From positions 62,001 to 126,000 of the forward strand of contig NZ_JACJOU010000013.1 of the NCBI RefSeq assembly GCF_014695725.1: a stretch of DNA of 64,000 bases. Reading direction: 5' to 3'. The position numbers and the translations under genes are program-made. The notes below the pieces were generated by a model. The model was not told the origin of the DNA and ran no database searches. It was given only the letters and a program-made list of their open reading frames with translations. How positions within the stretch are numbered: the stretch's first letter is position 1; each line of letters opens with the position of its first letter. The stretch is from Microcoleus sp. FACHB-672. Lineage in GTDB: Bacteria > Cyanobacteriota > Cyanobacteriia > Cyanobacteriales > Oscillatoriaceae. Shown here piece after piece: positions 1-9,402 of this stretch.

Positions 1-612
1 AGTTTAGAGCCTTTGGGCGTATTCACCAGTGACTCGAACTTAATTAACCGCTATTTCAAAATTCTCCAAGAGGAGGGGCAGCGCGAGATTAGTTTAATCA
101 ACGATCTCCTCGATATGACTCGCCTAGATTCAGGGACTGAACCGCTTAATCTCACTGATGATGTTATTCTCGAATTTTATATTCCTCATATTGCAGAACC
201 ATTTATTGAACGTACCCGCAATCAACAGCAGCAATTGGAAATCAAAATTCCTGAAAATCTCCCCCCATTAACCACGGATCTTTCCTATTTAGAGCGGATT
301 TTGACTGAACTTCTGCATAATGCCTGGAAATACACTCCTCCGGGAGAAACCATCACTTTATCTGCTGAAGCAACCCCAACCGGCTTAGAAATTTTGGTCA
401 GTAACTCTGGCGTGGAAATTCCTGCAGATGAATGTGATCGGATCTTTGACAAGTTTTACCGCATTCCTAACAATGACCCCTGGAAACATGGTGGAACAGG
501 ACTAGGGTTAGCGTTGGTGAAAAAATTCGCAGATCAGTTAGGAATTGACATCTCCGTTAAAAGCACTTACGGGGAAACGACTTTTGTTCTGAAGTTTGAG
601 TCTTTCGGATAA
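1..612 (+). CDS. Sensor histidine kinase, C-terminal fragment
   Basis: The reading frame is open from base 1, so the N-terminus lies outside the window. What remains is the second helix of a HisKA dimerisation domain (INDLLDMTRLDSG) followed by a HATPase_c domain. The N-box is intact (ELLHNAWKYTP), and so is the GTGLGLALVKK glycine box. The G1 box reads NSGVEI where DxGxGI is usual, so its first Asp is Asn; this weakens but does not exclude ATP binding. The upstream sensor domains are unseen, so no signal can be assigned. It is followed by a 176-base gap and a convergent ABC transporter gene. Confidence 0.85.
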   Translation, partial: SLEPLGVFTSDSNLINRYFKILQEEGQREISLINDLLDMTRLDSGTEPLNLTDDVILEFYIPHIAEPFIERTRNQQQQLEIKIPENLPPLTTDLSYLERILTELLHNAWKYTPPGETITLSAEATPTGLEILVSNSGVEIPADECDRIFDKFYRIPNNDPWKHGGTGLGLALVKKFADQLGIDISVKSTYGETTFVLKFESFG

Positions 613-788
613 CAAAACTATAAGCGTGTCGGCTTTAGGAGATATCTGAGTTGCTGCCGGCATTCTTTAACTCAAATATGACTCTACCGATTTTGCGCCG
701 GCAACCATAAAACAGAAATGAAAAAATGGCCAATCCATTATCATACATTCCTGCAATGAAGCCTAAAATTAGGTTTTCCCTTTTCTCC

Positions 789-2552
789 TTATTTCAGCAA
801 TTCCTTTAATTTTTGCTGATTCCAAAGTGAGCGATATAAACCGCCTTTCTGCATTAACTCAGGATGAGTGCCGGCTTCTACAATCTGACCTTGCTCCATG
901 ACAAAAATGCGGTCAGCGGTTGCGGCTGCGGACATCTGATGAGAAATGAAAATTACCGTTTTGCGCTGGATGCCGGTGGATAAATTATTTAAAATATCCG
1001 TCGCCGTCTGATTATCCACACTCGAAAGCGCATCATCCAAAATCAACACCGGCACATCCATCAACAAAGCCCGCGCCAATGCGGCACGCTGCCGCTGTCC
1101 CCCAGAAAGCGTAATTCCGCGCTCTCCCACAATCGTTTCATATTGCTGGGGAAAATTCAAAATTTCTCCCTCAATTTGCGCTTGTTTCGCTGCATATTCC
1201 ACTTCTGGTTGTTCAGCTAAAGCATTGCCATAACGGATATTATTTCTAATTGTCGTGCTAAACAAAAAACTATCTTGAGGAACGTAAGCAAGCGCCCCCC
1301 GCAAATCCTGCAATCGTACTTCAGTAATATCGCAACCATCTAAAAATAATTGTCCAGGTGCAATATCCAACAAGCGCGGCAAGGCATTTGCCAACGTCGA
1401 TTTACCCGAACCAATGGGACCCACAACCGCCACGGTTTCACCGGCAGCAATCTCAAAGGTGACATTTTTTAAAGCCGGCACACTCGCACCCGGATAAGTA
1501 TAAGTCAACCCCCGTGCTTGCAAAGTCCCCCGCACCGGCTTTGGTAATTCAATAGCTTTCGCAGAGTTCTGAATTCTAGGCTCAACTGTAAGAATCGACT
1601 CGATGCGATCAATACTGACTTCACCTCGTTGATAAGCAGTAATCGTGAAACCTAGCAGCGCCGTTGGGAATACTAAACGCTCAACATAAAGAATTAAAGC
1701 AATAAAATCCCCCACCGTAATTTGCTTTGCTGCAATTGCCCCGGCACCAAATGCCAGCAACACCAGCAAACTCAAACTTGCCAATCCAGAAAGAATCGGA
1801 AACAGCAGCGTCCGAGTTCTGGCTAACTTCAAATTCGCCTCTAAAAGCCGACTGTTATTCTGGGCAAAAGCGCGACGTTCGTTTCCCTCCTGTGCGTAAA
1901 TTTTAATCAGGGAAATGCCGCTCATATCCTCCTGAATCAACTCACTCAAACCAGAGAGTTCTTCTTGCACCACTAATTGTTGATTACGGAGGCGATCAGC
2001 AAATAGCTGCACCAAAATCAGCATGATGGGATAAACTGCAATTGCCAGCACAGTCAGGCGAAGATTAATCGACATCATCACCGGCAGCGTCAGCGCGTAG
2101 GCAAACACCGTATTTGCCAAACTCAACACGGCAAACCCCAGTAAGCGCCGAATATTATCCACATCAGACGTCGCGCGGTTAATCAGATCGCCGGTGGTAT
2201 TAACGGCAAAGTAAGACGGTTCAAGGGTCAGCAGGTGTTGAAAAATATTTTGTTTCAAGTCAAATTCTACCTGCCGGCCCACCCCAAACAGCAATAGCCG
2301 CGACACCACCCGAATTCCCCACATTAACGTCGCCAGCACCAAGATCAGCACGACATAGGGCAAAATCGGTTGGATAGACGTGCGCTCGGTTGTTTCTACA
2401 CTGAGTCTGAGTTGATCAATGCTATTGCTAATTAACAGAGGAATGTAAACTCCCACAGCGTTAACAATCAGCAGCGCTAAAACGCCCAAAGCCGCTGGTT
2501 TCCAGTGGGGACGCAAATAATTGGCTAGTTTTTGCAATCGAGAGCGAGCCAT
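789..2552 (-). CDS. ABC exporter half-transporter (TMD-NBD fusion)
   Basis: A 587-residue half transporter. An N-terminal six-helix exporter-type transmembrane domain (about residues 15-310) is fused to a nucleotide-binding domain (about 340-580). The NBD has Walker A GPIGSGKST, the signature LSGGQRQR and a Walker B ending LILDDALSS. The residue after Walker B, normally a catalytic Glu, is Asp. In the MdlA/YfiB-type family this marks the degenerate partner of a heterodimeric exporter, so this subunit probably pairs with another half transporter. No such partner is next to it. The substrate cannot be told from sequence; lipid or multidrug export is usual for the family. A YdcF-like gene lies 180 bases upstream on the same strand. 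Confidence 0.9.
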   Translation of the reverse strand: MARSRLQKLANYLRPHWKPAALGVLALLIVNAVGVYIPLLISNSIDQLRLSVETTERTSIQPILPYVVLILVLATLMWGIRVVSRLLLFGVGRQVEFDLKQNIFQHLLTLEPSYFAVNTTGDLINRATSDVDNIRRLLGFAVLSLANTVFAYALTLPVMMSINLRLTVLAIAVYPIMLILVQLFADRLRNQQLVVQEELSGLSELIQEDMSGISLIKIYAQEGNERRAFAQNNSRLLEANLKLARTRTLLFPILSGLASLSLLVLLAFGAGAIAAKQITVGDFIALILYVERLVFPTALLGFTITAYQRGEVSIDRIESILTVEPRIQNSAKAIELPKPVRGTLQARGLTYTYPGASVPALKNVTFEIAAGETVAVVGPIGSGKSTLANALPRLLDIAPGQLFLDGCDITEVRLQDLRGALAYVPQDSFLFSTTIRNNIRYGNALAEQPEVEYAAKQAQIEGEILNFPQQYETIVGERGITLSGGQRQRAALARALLMDVPVLILDDALSSVDNQTATDILNNLSTGIQRKTVIFISHQMSAAATADRIFVMEQGQIVEAGTHPELMQKGGLYRSLWNQQKLKELLK

Positions 2553-2732
2553 GTGAATTTTTAATTTTAGGTGAGAGGGGCTAGGGAGGAAAGACAGCTT
2601 TTTTGTCTGGCAACGATTAGAAAGTTAAGCGCTTATTTGCTTAATCTTGAGCGATGACGACTTTTTAGTTTAAACGAATTGCTGTCGGTGCTGCCTCCAA
2701 CCTAATGCCGGTTACGCTTCGTTGCAAAATCG

Positions 2733-3731
2733 CTAGCTTAGGGTGAGCCAGCCGCGCATAAAGTAGTAAAGTAAGGCAAAAAATTCATTAATGGCTCGTG
2801 TGGAGCGTAGCAGCGCTTCTACAGAAGGGATAAAGTCGGCTAGCGCTAAACGCCTTTGCCTTTGATCGCAGATGATTTCTTGCAAGTTACTGGCGCGGGG
2901 AATTGTCGTAACTCCCTGCTTTTGAAAGGTCAACTGGGCACGTCCCACATCAATCGCAGAGGCGACCACAATGACTCGATTGTTGACATTTCCTTGATTG
3001 TTCGAGACTCGTTTGAGATTAACGGCAGTGTCGTGAACGCTCACACTTGAGTATTCTGTAATCGGCGACACGTTCATATTTGCCAGCCTAGTCTCGATAT
3101 ATTCAGTTTCAGTTTGATTTCTCGTCCCCACCACCAATTTGCCGGCGCTGACGATTGTAAGCGGGCGATTGCCTAAGCTAACCTGCTGCTGCTGTTGTTC
3201 AACCGCTTCCATAATCCGTTCGTTCGTATCTATCTGCGGAATTTGAGTGCCCGCAGGTTGATACGCCTCAGTCACGCCCCGTCCTAACACCACAATCGTA
3301 CCGGCTATTTGAGTAGTAGTCGTTGTCTGACAAACTTGAGCTGGCTGGACGCCGGCTGAAATCACTTGGCGTTCCAAATACCGAGAGATCCAAGGGTTAC
3401 TCGAAAGCAGCAAAATTACCAAAGCCCAAATGACTAAATTGGGCTTGACAACTTTCTTTCCATCCTTCAGCCCTCCCGCCCAAACATCGCTCGTGCCTAG
3501 CAGCAACAGCAACAGAGACAGACTCAGCGGCTTCAGCGGTAATGACAAAATGCTCCAAGCACTACCACTCAATGGATCGGCTGGATAGAAAAATGGCATG
3601 ATCAGGGCGAGCAACAATACTGCGTAGCCCAACACAGCCAAATAATTTTTCGGCACCACTCGCTGCAATATGTACCACAAAAAGGTAAGCAGCAGCAGCC
3701 ATAGCAGTGCTTGGGTTAGTAAAGAAAACAT
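2733..3731 (-). CDS. YdcF/DUF218-like membrane protein
   Basis: 332 residues. The first ~115 contain about four hydrophobic segments, including a Leu-rich stretch near residues 66-80. A soluble domain starts around residue 140 with IAGTIVVLGRGVTEAYQP and carries the alternating strand/helix pattern of the DUF218 (YdcF/SanA/ElyC) fold, with further strands at LTIVSAGK and RVIVVASAIDVGRA. Family members act in the envelope; ElyC affects peptidoglycan and lipid-carrier metabolism in enterics. The precise activity here is unknown. The start at 3731 opens directly into the first hydrophobic segment. The C-terminus has a final hydrophobic stretch (FFALLYYFMRGWL). Confidence 0.75.
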   Translation of the reverse strand: MFSLLTQALLWLLLLTFLWYILQRVVPKNYLAVLGYAVLLLALIMPFFYPADPLSGSAWSILSLPLKPLSLSLLLLLLGTSDVWAGGLKDGKKVVKPNLVIWALVILLLSSNPWISRYLERQVISAGVQPAQVCQTTTTTQIAGTIVVLGRGVTEAYQPAGTQIPQIDTNERIMEAVEQQQQQVSLGNRPLTIVSAGKLVVGTRNQTETEYIETRLANMNVSPITEYSSVSVHDTAVNLKRVSNNQGNVNNRVIVVASAIDVGRAQLTFQKQGVTTIPRASNLQEIICDQRQRRLALADFIPSVEALLRSTRAINEFFALLYYFMRGWLTLS

Positions 3732-4160
3732 TTGCCAACTTCCTTAACTGTCACCACAACTCCGTTACCGATATTTTCGCCGGCTCGCCTGGATTCAGGC
3801 ATAAAAATTCTTGACAAATATATTTGTTTCTTAAAATGCATTAAATACTAACCAGGTTAATATCCTTATTGGGTGTTTTGAGGTTTCAAATTTTGGTAGA
3901 AATCATTGTGTGAGATTACCCTATCGTCTGAGTGAGGCTACTTCTACCCAGTCTTTTGCTTTGTCATCTGCTGAATTGTACTTCAAAAATCTTCACAAAA
4001 ACCAAAAGATAATTCGTTAATTTTCCTCCCTAGTAAGGGCATTTTAACGACATGATAAAACTCAGCTACTCACCCTCGCTGTTCATGTCACGTTCCACAA
4101 TTTTAGCTTTGTCCATCAATGGCCTAGCCCCAAACTGGTCGCAACTGGAGAGTTCACAAT
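3732..4160. other. Intergenic gap between divergent genes
   Basis: A 429-base AT-rich region between the YdcF-like gene (minus) and the pentapeptide-repeat gene (plus). Promoters for both must lie here, but I could not pick a convincing -35/-10 pair. No ORF, tRNA or strong hairpin was seen. Confidence 0.5.
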
Positions 4161-5066
4161 ATGGAAGTCAGTCATCTACTTAGGCTCTACGATGCGGGAG
4201 AGAGGGACTTTGCCGGTATCAACTTGCAAGGGGCAAACCTGAGTGGGGTAACTTTAATCGGGGTCAACCTCACAGGTGCCAACCTCATGGGAGCTAATCT
4301 CAGTCGCGCTTTCCTGACAAAGGCAAACCTGAATGATACCTTTCTCAACTGGGCAGATTTAAGTTTTGTTAAACTCAGCGAAGGCAATCTCGCTGATGCT
4401 GACCTGACTAAGGCTAACCTTAACGGCGCTTTTTTGGTGAAATCAGACCTATCTAAAGCCAAACTCAGCGGCGCTAATCTCACCGGCGTTAATCTGCGCG
4501 GTGCCAATCTGCAACGTGTAAATTTATGTAGCGCCAATCTCAGTGATATTAATCTGCGAGGGGCTAACCTCAGTCGAGCCAATCTTAATTGGGCAAATTT
4601 GTCAGGTGCAAGGCTCAGTGGGGCGATCCTTGATGGAGCGTTTTTAAATGGCGTGAACCTCAGTAAAGCTTTTTTGAATGGGATTGAACTGAATGGCGTC
4701 GATCTCAACGGCGTTGATCTCAGGGGAGCTAAACTGAGCGGCATCAACCTGCAAGATGCAAATTTAATGGCTTCAAATCTCAGCGCTGCAAAGCTTCGGG
4801 GAGGCAGCTTGATCGGAGCAAATTTGGCCGGCTCCGACTTGAGTCAGGCATTCTTGAGCAAAGCAAATCTGAATTGGAGCAATCTCACGAACGCAGATTT
4901 AAGCGGTGCCGATCTCAGTGAAGCGCATTTATTAGGGGCAAAAATCGAGGGAGCTGACTTTACCGGCGTCACGCTCCCTGAATCAACCCGCCGGTATCTT
5001 TGCTTAATTGCCGCCGGCACCACCGCCTGGACTGGCAAAGAGACGAGGGAGACGTTGAGTTGTTAA
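4161..5066 (+). CDS. Pentapeptide-repeat protein, 301 aa
   Basis: Almost the whole protein (residues about 17-275) is made of A(N/D)LxG-type pentapeptides, for example ANLSGVTLIGVNLTGANLM, predicting a right-handed quadrilateral beta-helix of some 12-13 coils. There is no signal peptide or membrane segment, so it should be cytosolic. The C-terminal tail (TLPESTRRYLCLIAAGTTAW) leaves the repeat. Such proteins are numerous in cyanobacteria and most lack a known function. The +2 frame and the opposite strand give long spurious ORFs because of the repeat. It ends just before a short 14-base tandem repeat. Confidence 0.9.
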   Translation: MEVSHLLRLYDAGERDFAGINLQGANLSGVTLIGVNLTGANLMGANLSRAFLTKANLNDTFLNWADLSFVKLSEGNLADADLTKANLNGAFLVKSDLSKAKLSGANLTGVNLRGANLQRVNLCSANLSDINLRGANLSRANLNWANLSGARLSGAILDGAFLNGVNLSKAFLNGIELNGVDLNGVDLRGAKLSGINLQDANLMASNLSAAKLRGGSLIGANLAGSDLSQAFLSKANLNWSNLTNADLSGADLSEAHLLGAKIEGADFTGVTLPESTRRYLCLIAAGTTAWTGKETRETLSC

Positions 5067-5088
5067 TGGGCATGAGGCATGCGGGATT

Positions 5089-5137
5089 GGGCATGGGGGA
5101 TTGGGCATGGGGGATTGGGCATGGGGGATTGGGCATG
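5089..5137 (+). repeat. 14-bp tandem repeat, 3.5 copies
   Basis: Units of GGGCATGGGGGATT at 5089-5102, 5103-5116 and 5117-5130 are identical, followed by a half unit at 5131-5137; a degenerate copy precedes them. Each unit is two related heptamers (GGGCATG + GGGGATT). It resembles the short tandemly repeated repetitive sequences of cyanobacterial intergenic DNA and a second array at 31212-31253. Confidence 0.9.
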
Positions 5138-5205
5138 GTTGCGCCAACTAAAAGGTAGGGAGATTTCACCCTCTGACCCCCTCTATTCTCCCTCGCTCCT
5201 CTCTC

Positions 5206-6693
5206 TCACCGGCGTTTCAGCTCACTGCGAATTGCTTCTGTAACAGTTTGAATGACTTTGACGCGAGCAAAATATTTATCATTGCCGGCAACCACTGTCC
5301 AAGGCGCAGTGGGTGTACTGGTACGCCCAATCATCTGATTGACTGCCACATTGTAAAGTGACCATTGCTCTCGGTTGCGCCAATCTTCTGTGGTGAGTTT
5401 GTGTTGCTTAAAGGCATTTTCTTCGCGTTCTTGAAAGCGCTTTAACTGTTCTTCTGGGCTGATGTGTAGCCAGAATTTTACCAACACGCAGCCGGCGCTG
5501 GTTAGTTGCTCCTCAAACTCGATCATTTCTTGGTAGGCGCGACGCCATTCGGTTTCGGTGGCAAATCCTTCGACACGCTCAACTAGCACTCGCCCATACC
5601 AACTGCGATCAAAAATGCCAATGGTGCCGGCGGTGGGCAACCTGCGCCAAAACCGCCAAAGGTAGTGATGGGCTTTTTCTTCATCTGTGGGGGCGGCAAA
5701 GGCGCTGACAATATAACTGCGGGGATCGAGAACATCAGTTAAGCGTTTAATCGCTCCGCCTTTGCCGGCAGCATCCCATCCTTCAAATAGCACCAGCACC
5801 GGCACTTGGTTTTCGTGAATGCTCAGTTGAAGTTTTCGCAGTTGTAGTTGTTCTTTGCGTAACTGCTTTTTGTAATCTTTTTTGTCAAGGCTCACACTCA
5901 GATCAGTTTGCCCTAAGAAGTCTGGTTCAGTTGCGTCTAACTGCTCTTGTGGATCTCTAACAGGTGGCAGCGCTTGACTTTGCAGTCGGTCGAGTGCTTC
6001 TCTAAGGCTTGTTACCATTTTCGTTAAAACTTTAACCCGTGCCCAGCGCTCACAGTCTCCCTCTACAAGCGTCCAAGGCGCGATGCCGGTGCTGGTGCGG
6101 CTCACCATTTCTTCAGCAAACGCTGCGTATTCTGGGTAGCGGTTGGCTTGCTGCCAGTCTTCCGGGCGTACCCGCCATGCTTTTAGTTCATCCGCACCGG
6201 CTTTTTTGAGCCGGCTTTTTAATTCTTTTTTGCTTATATGAATCCAAAATTTAACAACCGTTGCGCCATCATCCATGAGTTGGCGCTCGAAGGCGTTAAT
6301 TTGACTCATTGCTGAGTGAACCTCTGTTTCAGGCAAACGCCCAAAAAGCCGGCCTTCTAAGACGTGAGTGTACCAACTGTGATAGAAAAAACCGATACTG
6401 CCACGTGCCGGCAGTTTTTGCCAAAACCGCCACAGAAATGGGTACTGTCGCTCTTGTTCAGTTGCCGGCCAAATTGGGTGAACTACAAACCCACGCGGGT
6501 CCATGTATTCCACCATTTTCTTCACCAGCGAACCTTTACCCGCCGCCGCCCAGCCTTCCAATACAACGATGGTCGGCAATTTTTTTTCCCAACACGCCTG
6601 TTGCAGTTGCCGCAGTTCCCGCATCAGGGCTTCAATCTGAGTTTTGTAGGTGTCTTTATCTAGAGACACATTTAAGTCTAGGGTGTCTAACAT
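5206..6693 (-). CDS. pap: Polyphosphate:AMP phosphotransferase-like double PPK2
   Basis: 495 residues with two tandem PPK2 domains, roughly residues 8-235 and 260-490. Each has its own P-loop: GWAAAGKGSL near residue 47 and GWDAAGKGGAI near 305. The lid motif is complete in the second domain (FDRSWYGRVLVERVEGF) but altered in the first (FYHSWYTHVLEGRLFG). This matches the class II two-domain PPK2 architecture, in which the C-terminal domain is active and the enzyme phosphorylates AMP to ADP at the expense of polyphosphate. It is cytosolic and probably links stored polyphosphate to the adenylate pool. It appears to be monocistronic. Substrate (AMP versus another nucleotide) is inferred from architecture only. 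Confidence 0.88.
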   Translation of the reverse strand: MLDTLDLNVSLDKDTYKTQIEALMRELRQLQQACWEKKLPTIVVLEGWAAAGKGSLVKKMVEYMDPRGFVVHPIWPATEQERQYPFLWRFWQKLPARGSIGFFYHSWYTHVLEGRLFGRLPETEVHSAMSQINAFERQLMDDGATVVKFWIHISKKELKSRLKKAGADELKAWRVRPEDWQQANRYPEYAAFAEEMVSRTSTGIAPWTLVEGDCERWARVKVLTKMVTSLREALDRLQSQALPPVRDPQEQLDATEPDFLGQTDLSVSLDKKDYKKQLRKEQLQLRKLQLSIHENQVPVLVLFEGWDAAGKGGAIKRLTDVLDPRSYIVSAFAAPTDEEKAHHYLWRFWRRLPTAGTIGIFDRSWYGRVLVERVEGFATETEWRRAYQEMIEFEEQLTSAGCVLVKFWLHISPEEQLKRFQEREENAFKQHKLTTEDWRNREQWSLYNVAVNQMIGRTSTPTAPWTVVAGNDKYFARVKVIQTVTEAIRSELKRR

Positions 6694-7006
6694 TTTAGAT
6701 TTTAGAGTTTAGATTGCAAGTGAGGTGCCTATAGCAAACACTAAAGTTTATTGTAGAGAGTGCACTTCGCTTGCTATCATGCAAGACTATAGCAAATAGG
6801 GTTGCTGTCAACCCTTAACTGCTGTTTGAGATTTCCCACAAGGCATAATTGATGCACATCTCCATCAGGGAAACTTGTCTGCATCTACAATCTAATAAAA
6901 TTTTGCTGAAGGCGATCTGAGGGGTTACGGCTGCTTTGTGTTTCCAAAGGCCGGCATTTTAATCCCTCAGCACTGATCAGGGTTGTAGACAAAAGGATGG
7001 ACAGGC
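6694..7006. other. Intergenic region between divergent genes
   Basis: A 313-base region. It holds a small inverted repeat, CTTGC/GCAAG, around 6770-6785 and several A/T-rich stretches, but no gene or convincing regulatory site that I can defend. Confidence 0.4.
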
Positions 7007-7291
7007 GTGGAAGTTAAAAGCAGTCGCTTGGAGTCAGTGGTTGAGCAAATTGGCGAGGCAGTCCTCGCTACAGCTGTTACCGTTGAACGCTTAGCTGAGC
7101 GCATTGATGCGCTGGCGGTTCAAGTGCAGCACCAGTCGCAGCAGGTGCAACAGCAAGGTTATCAAATTTTTGCCTTAAGTGACGCGGTGCAAACTCTCGC
7201 GCAAGTCCAGCAAGATTCTATGGATCAACTGACGCAATTAACCGATTCGTTGCAACGTATCGTATCTGTGATTGAAAAGCCTGAGCCTTAA
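7007..7291 (+). CDS. Small coiled-coil protein, unknown function
   Basis: 94 residues from a GTG start. After a short head, the sequence is one long heptad-patterned helix (ERIDALAVQVQHQSQQVQQQ and QTLAQVQQDSMDQLTQLTDS), very rich in Gln and Leu/Val, with no membrane segment. It probably oligomerises as a coiled coil. I do not recognise the family. It stands alone, with large gaps on both sides. Confidence 0.65.
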   Translation: MEVKSSRLESVVEQIGEAVLATAVTVERLAERIDALAVQVQHQSQQVQQQGYQIFALSDAVQTLAQVQQDSMDQLTQLTDSLQRIVSVIEKPEP

Positions 7292-8217
7292 GACTCTCTC
7301 CGCTAAAAAGACAGGCATTCTTGGTTCAACCCGTCAACTGATTAAGTAATTTTACCTTTCTATACTTAATAAATGCCTCTAGCTGAAGCTTAGCAGCTTG
7401 AGTCGCACTTTGTATGCTTAATGGCTGATAGCGGCTGAATCATGTTTTATAGATAAAATTGTATTTTATTAATACGGTTTACCTAAATCTGTTCAAAGTT
7501 TCATCGAAAACGTCTGTCTATAAATTTACTGTCTTTTCGGAAAAACCTCTGTAATTGCACGGAGGAAATACCTAAAACGCAAAGATAGGATTTCTGGTAA
7601 GCATTCTAGTCTGAGCAGTTTTTATCCTTCAGATGAAGCTTATCGTTTCCTTGAGAAAGCTTTTTGCTACCTGAACTGGAAACAAGAACATCAAAATACC
7701 TGTCCGTCAAGTGATTTATAATACTTTACTCATAAGTAGCTTAGTTTATATAATTTGTAAATTTTATACTTAAAATATTTTTTAAGTGTAGCCGCCTCAT
7801 TTTCACCTTGTTACCGGCAGAAGTCAGGAAGTTATGTCAATCTTTGGAGAAAGGTACAAAGGCTGGATTGTTAACTTTTAATCGACAATCAACTCAGCAC
7901 TAAAAGCGCTCGCTCTGATTCCGTGAAGGGCGCTCGCCTTTTTGTGGACTGTAGGGGCGATCACCCCTTCTATACTACCTTCTCCTTTTAACCAGATATT
8001 ATTCTTCTCAGGGTTTGCGACAGAGCACCGGCATTCAATTCAATCGTCTTGAATGCCGATACTCTGGGTGTTGCGATCACTTCCGTCCCTTACTCGCAGG
8101 CTAACACCTTCATCAGGTAGCCACCGGCAGACTCACCCGTATCGCTGAGCTTCTTTAGGGAGCAACTCAAGCAAGTGCTGTAAAACGATTGTAAAGGCAC
8201 GGCATTGAGGAGCGAGA
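7292..8217. other. 926-base gene-free, AT-rich region
   Basis: No credible ORF on either strand. The sequence is AT-rich through about 7800 and then becomes mixed. A perfect inverted repeat sits at 8029-8058 (listed separately). A 15-codon ATG ORF after a purine-rich stretch near 7834 is too short to support. The region probably holds the promoter of the downstream pentapeptide gene. Confidence 0.5.
8029..8058. repeat. Perfect 10-bp inverted repeat
   Basis: Arms CGGCATTCAA (8029-8038) and TTGAATGCCG (8049-8058) are perfectly complementary across a 10-base loop. No T-run follows on either strand, so it is not a standard terminator. It lies 160 bases before a pentapeptide-repeat gene. Confidence 0.7.
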
Positions 8218-8862
8218 ATGAACATTGAGGAAATTCTGAAGCAATACGCCACAGGAGCCAGAAATTTTACGAAAGCCAACCTGCGGAAGGCTGACTTGGG
8301 TGAAGCTGACTTAAAAGGCATCAACTTGAGTGAAGCTGATCTCAGTGGGGCCAACCTACGCAACGCCAACCTCACCGGCGCAATTTTAAGAGGAGCCAAA
8401 CTCGCAAAAGCCGATTTGAGGCGAGCCAACCTTTCGGGAGCAGATATGACAGACGCAGTGCTGGTTGTGGCTAACTTGAGTTGGGCAGAACTGATTGGTA
8501 CAAACTTAAGCAAGGCTGACTTAAGGGGTGCCAGACTGCGGGAAGCCAACCTGGTAGGAGCCAATTTATCGAGGGCCAATTTGCGACAGGCAGATTTGCA
8601 TGGAGCCAACTTGTGCGAAGTTAAACTCCGCCGTGCCAACCTCAGAGGAGCGGATCTGATTGGAGCCAACTTGGCTAAAGTAGACTTAGGTGGAGCAGAT
8701 TTGATAGAAGCCGGCCTGATCCGAGCCAATCTTATTGAAGCCATCTTAAGCGCCGCAGATTTAAGTAAAGCCAACCTACTTGGCGCAAATTTACACGGTG
8801 TCAACTTAATCGGCGCAGATTTAAGTGGGGCAACGATGCCGGATGGCAGCATCCATCCTTAA
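8218..8862 (+). CDS. Pentapeptide-repeat protein, 214 aa
   Basis: A second, shorter pentapeptide protein. It opens MNIEEILKQYATGARNFTKA, a short helical cap seen at the start of many cyanobacterial members, and then runs A(N/D)L repeats to residue ~205, ending AGATMPDGSIHP-like (SGATMPDGSIHP). The same closing motif ends the Ser/Thr kinase at 35346 (NAIMPDGTKHK), showing they belong to the same repeat subfamily. It is predicted to be a soluble beta-helix of about ten coils. Function unknown. Confidence 0.9.
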   Translation: MNIEEILKQYATGARNFTKANLRKADLGEADLKGINLSEADLSGANLRNANLTGAILRGAKLAKADLRRANLSGADMTDAVLVVANLSWAELIGTNLSKADLRGARLREANLVGANLSRANLRQADLHGANLCEVKLRRANLRGADLIGANLAKVDLGGADLIEAGLIRANLIEAILSAADLSKANLLGANLHGVNLIGADLSGATMPDGSIHP

Positions 8863-9101
8863 CCGTTGAGACAGCCGGCACATCGCTCTCGCTATATGCT
8901 TTACCGGCACTCAACGGATCGCTACTTTCCCCTTAATATTTCACCCCTGTGATCTGCCTCACCCTGCTTGCTGGCAATTGTCACACCCTTTCCTCGGTTA
9001 AAATCACGTACCACAACAGCCAGACAAGGCACTATCTATCTAAGGACACAAATCTGGCAACAGAGATCACGCTATTGAGCGGTAAATGGGGGGACACGGA
9101 A

Positions 9102-9293
9102 ATGCTTGAAAGATTATTACTAGCCGCCACAGTCACATTTTTACTTAACCTGTTCTCAGGCGTAAAAGTCCCCTATGCCCCCCAGACCGAATCAGAACTG
9201 CACCGGCAGCAAACTGTCCCTCAGAATGCAATCGTGCAGCCCAGCGCTCAAAGATCTCAGCTGTCGCTCAACTTTGAGCCGGCTAACCGCTAA
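9102..9293 (+). CDS. Small single-pass membrane protein, 63 aa
   Basis: The frame is open from 8949, but the ATG at 9102 is the likelier start. It follows a purine-rich stretch (GGGGGACACGGAA), and the protein then begins MLERLLLAATVTFLLNLFSG, a clean signal anchor. The remaining ~40 residues are polar and Gln/Pro-rich. No recognised domain. The gene lies between the pentapeptide gene and the nucleotidyltransferase. Confidence 0.5.
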   Translation: MLERLLLAATVTFLLNLFSGVKVPYAPQTESELHRQQTVPQNAIVQPSAQRSQLSLNFEPANR

Positions 9294-9402
9294 AAGCAAG
9301 CATCAAGGAGAGTGGGCGTCACGTCAGTGTAGGGTAAAAAAGGAAAAATATAGAATTTGTCCTTTCCCATAGCCCGCACAGTGCCCCACTCTCACAAAAA
9401 TC

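Noticed and set aside
4187-4747. Long minus-strand ORF over the pentapeptide gene
   Set aside because: It is the antisense shadow of a low-complexity repeat and is made of repeated RLAPLRSAP-like residues; the same occurs at 8133-8852 and 36098-36772.
7833-7880. 15-codon leader-like ORF after a purine-rich stretch
   Set aside because: Too short, with no linked downstream gene in reach, so chance cannot be excluded.
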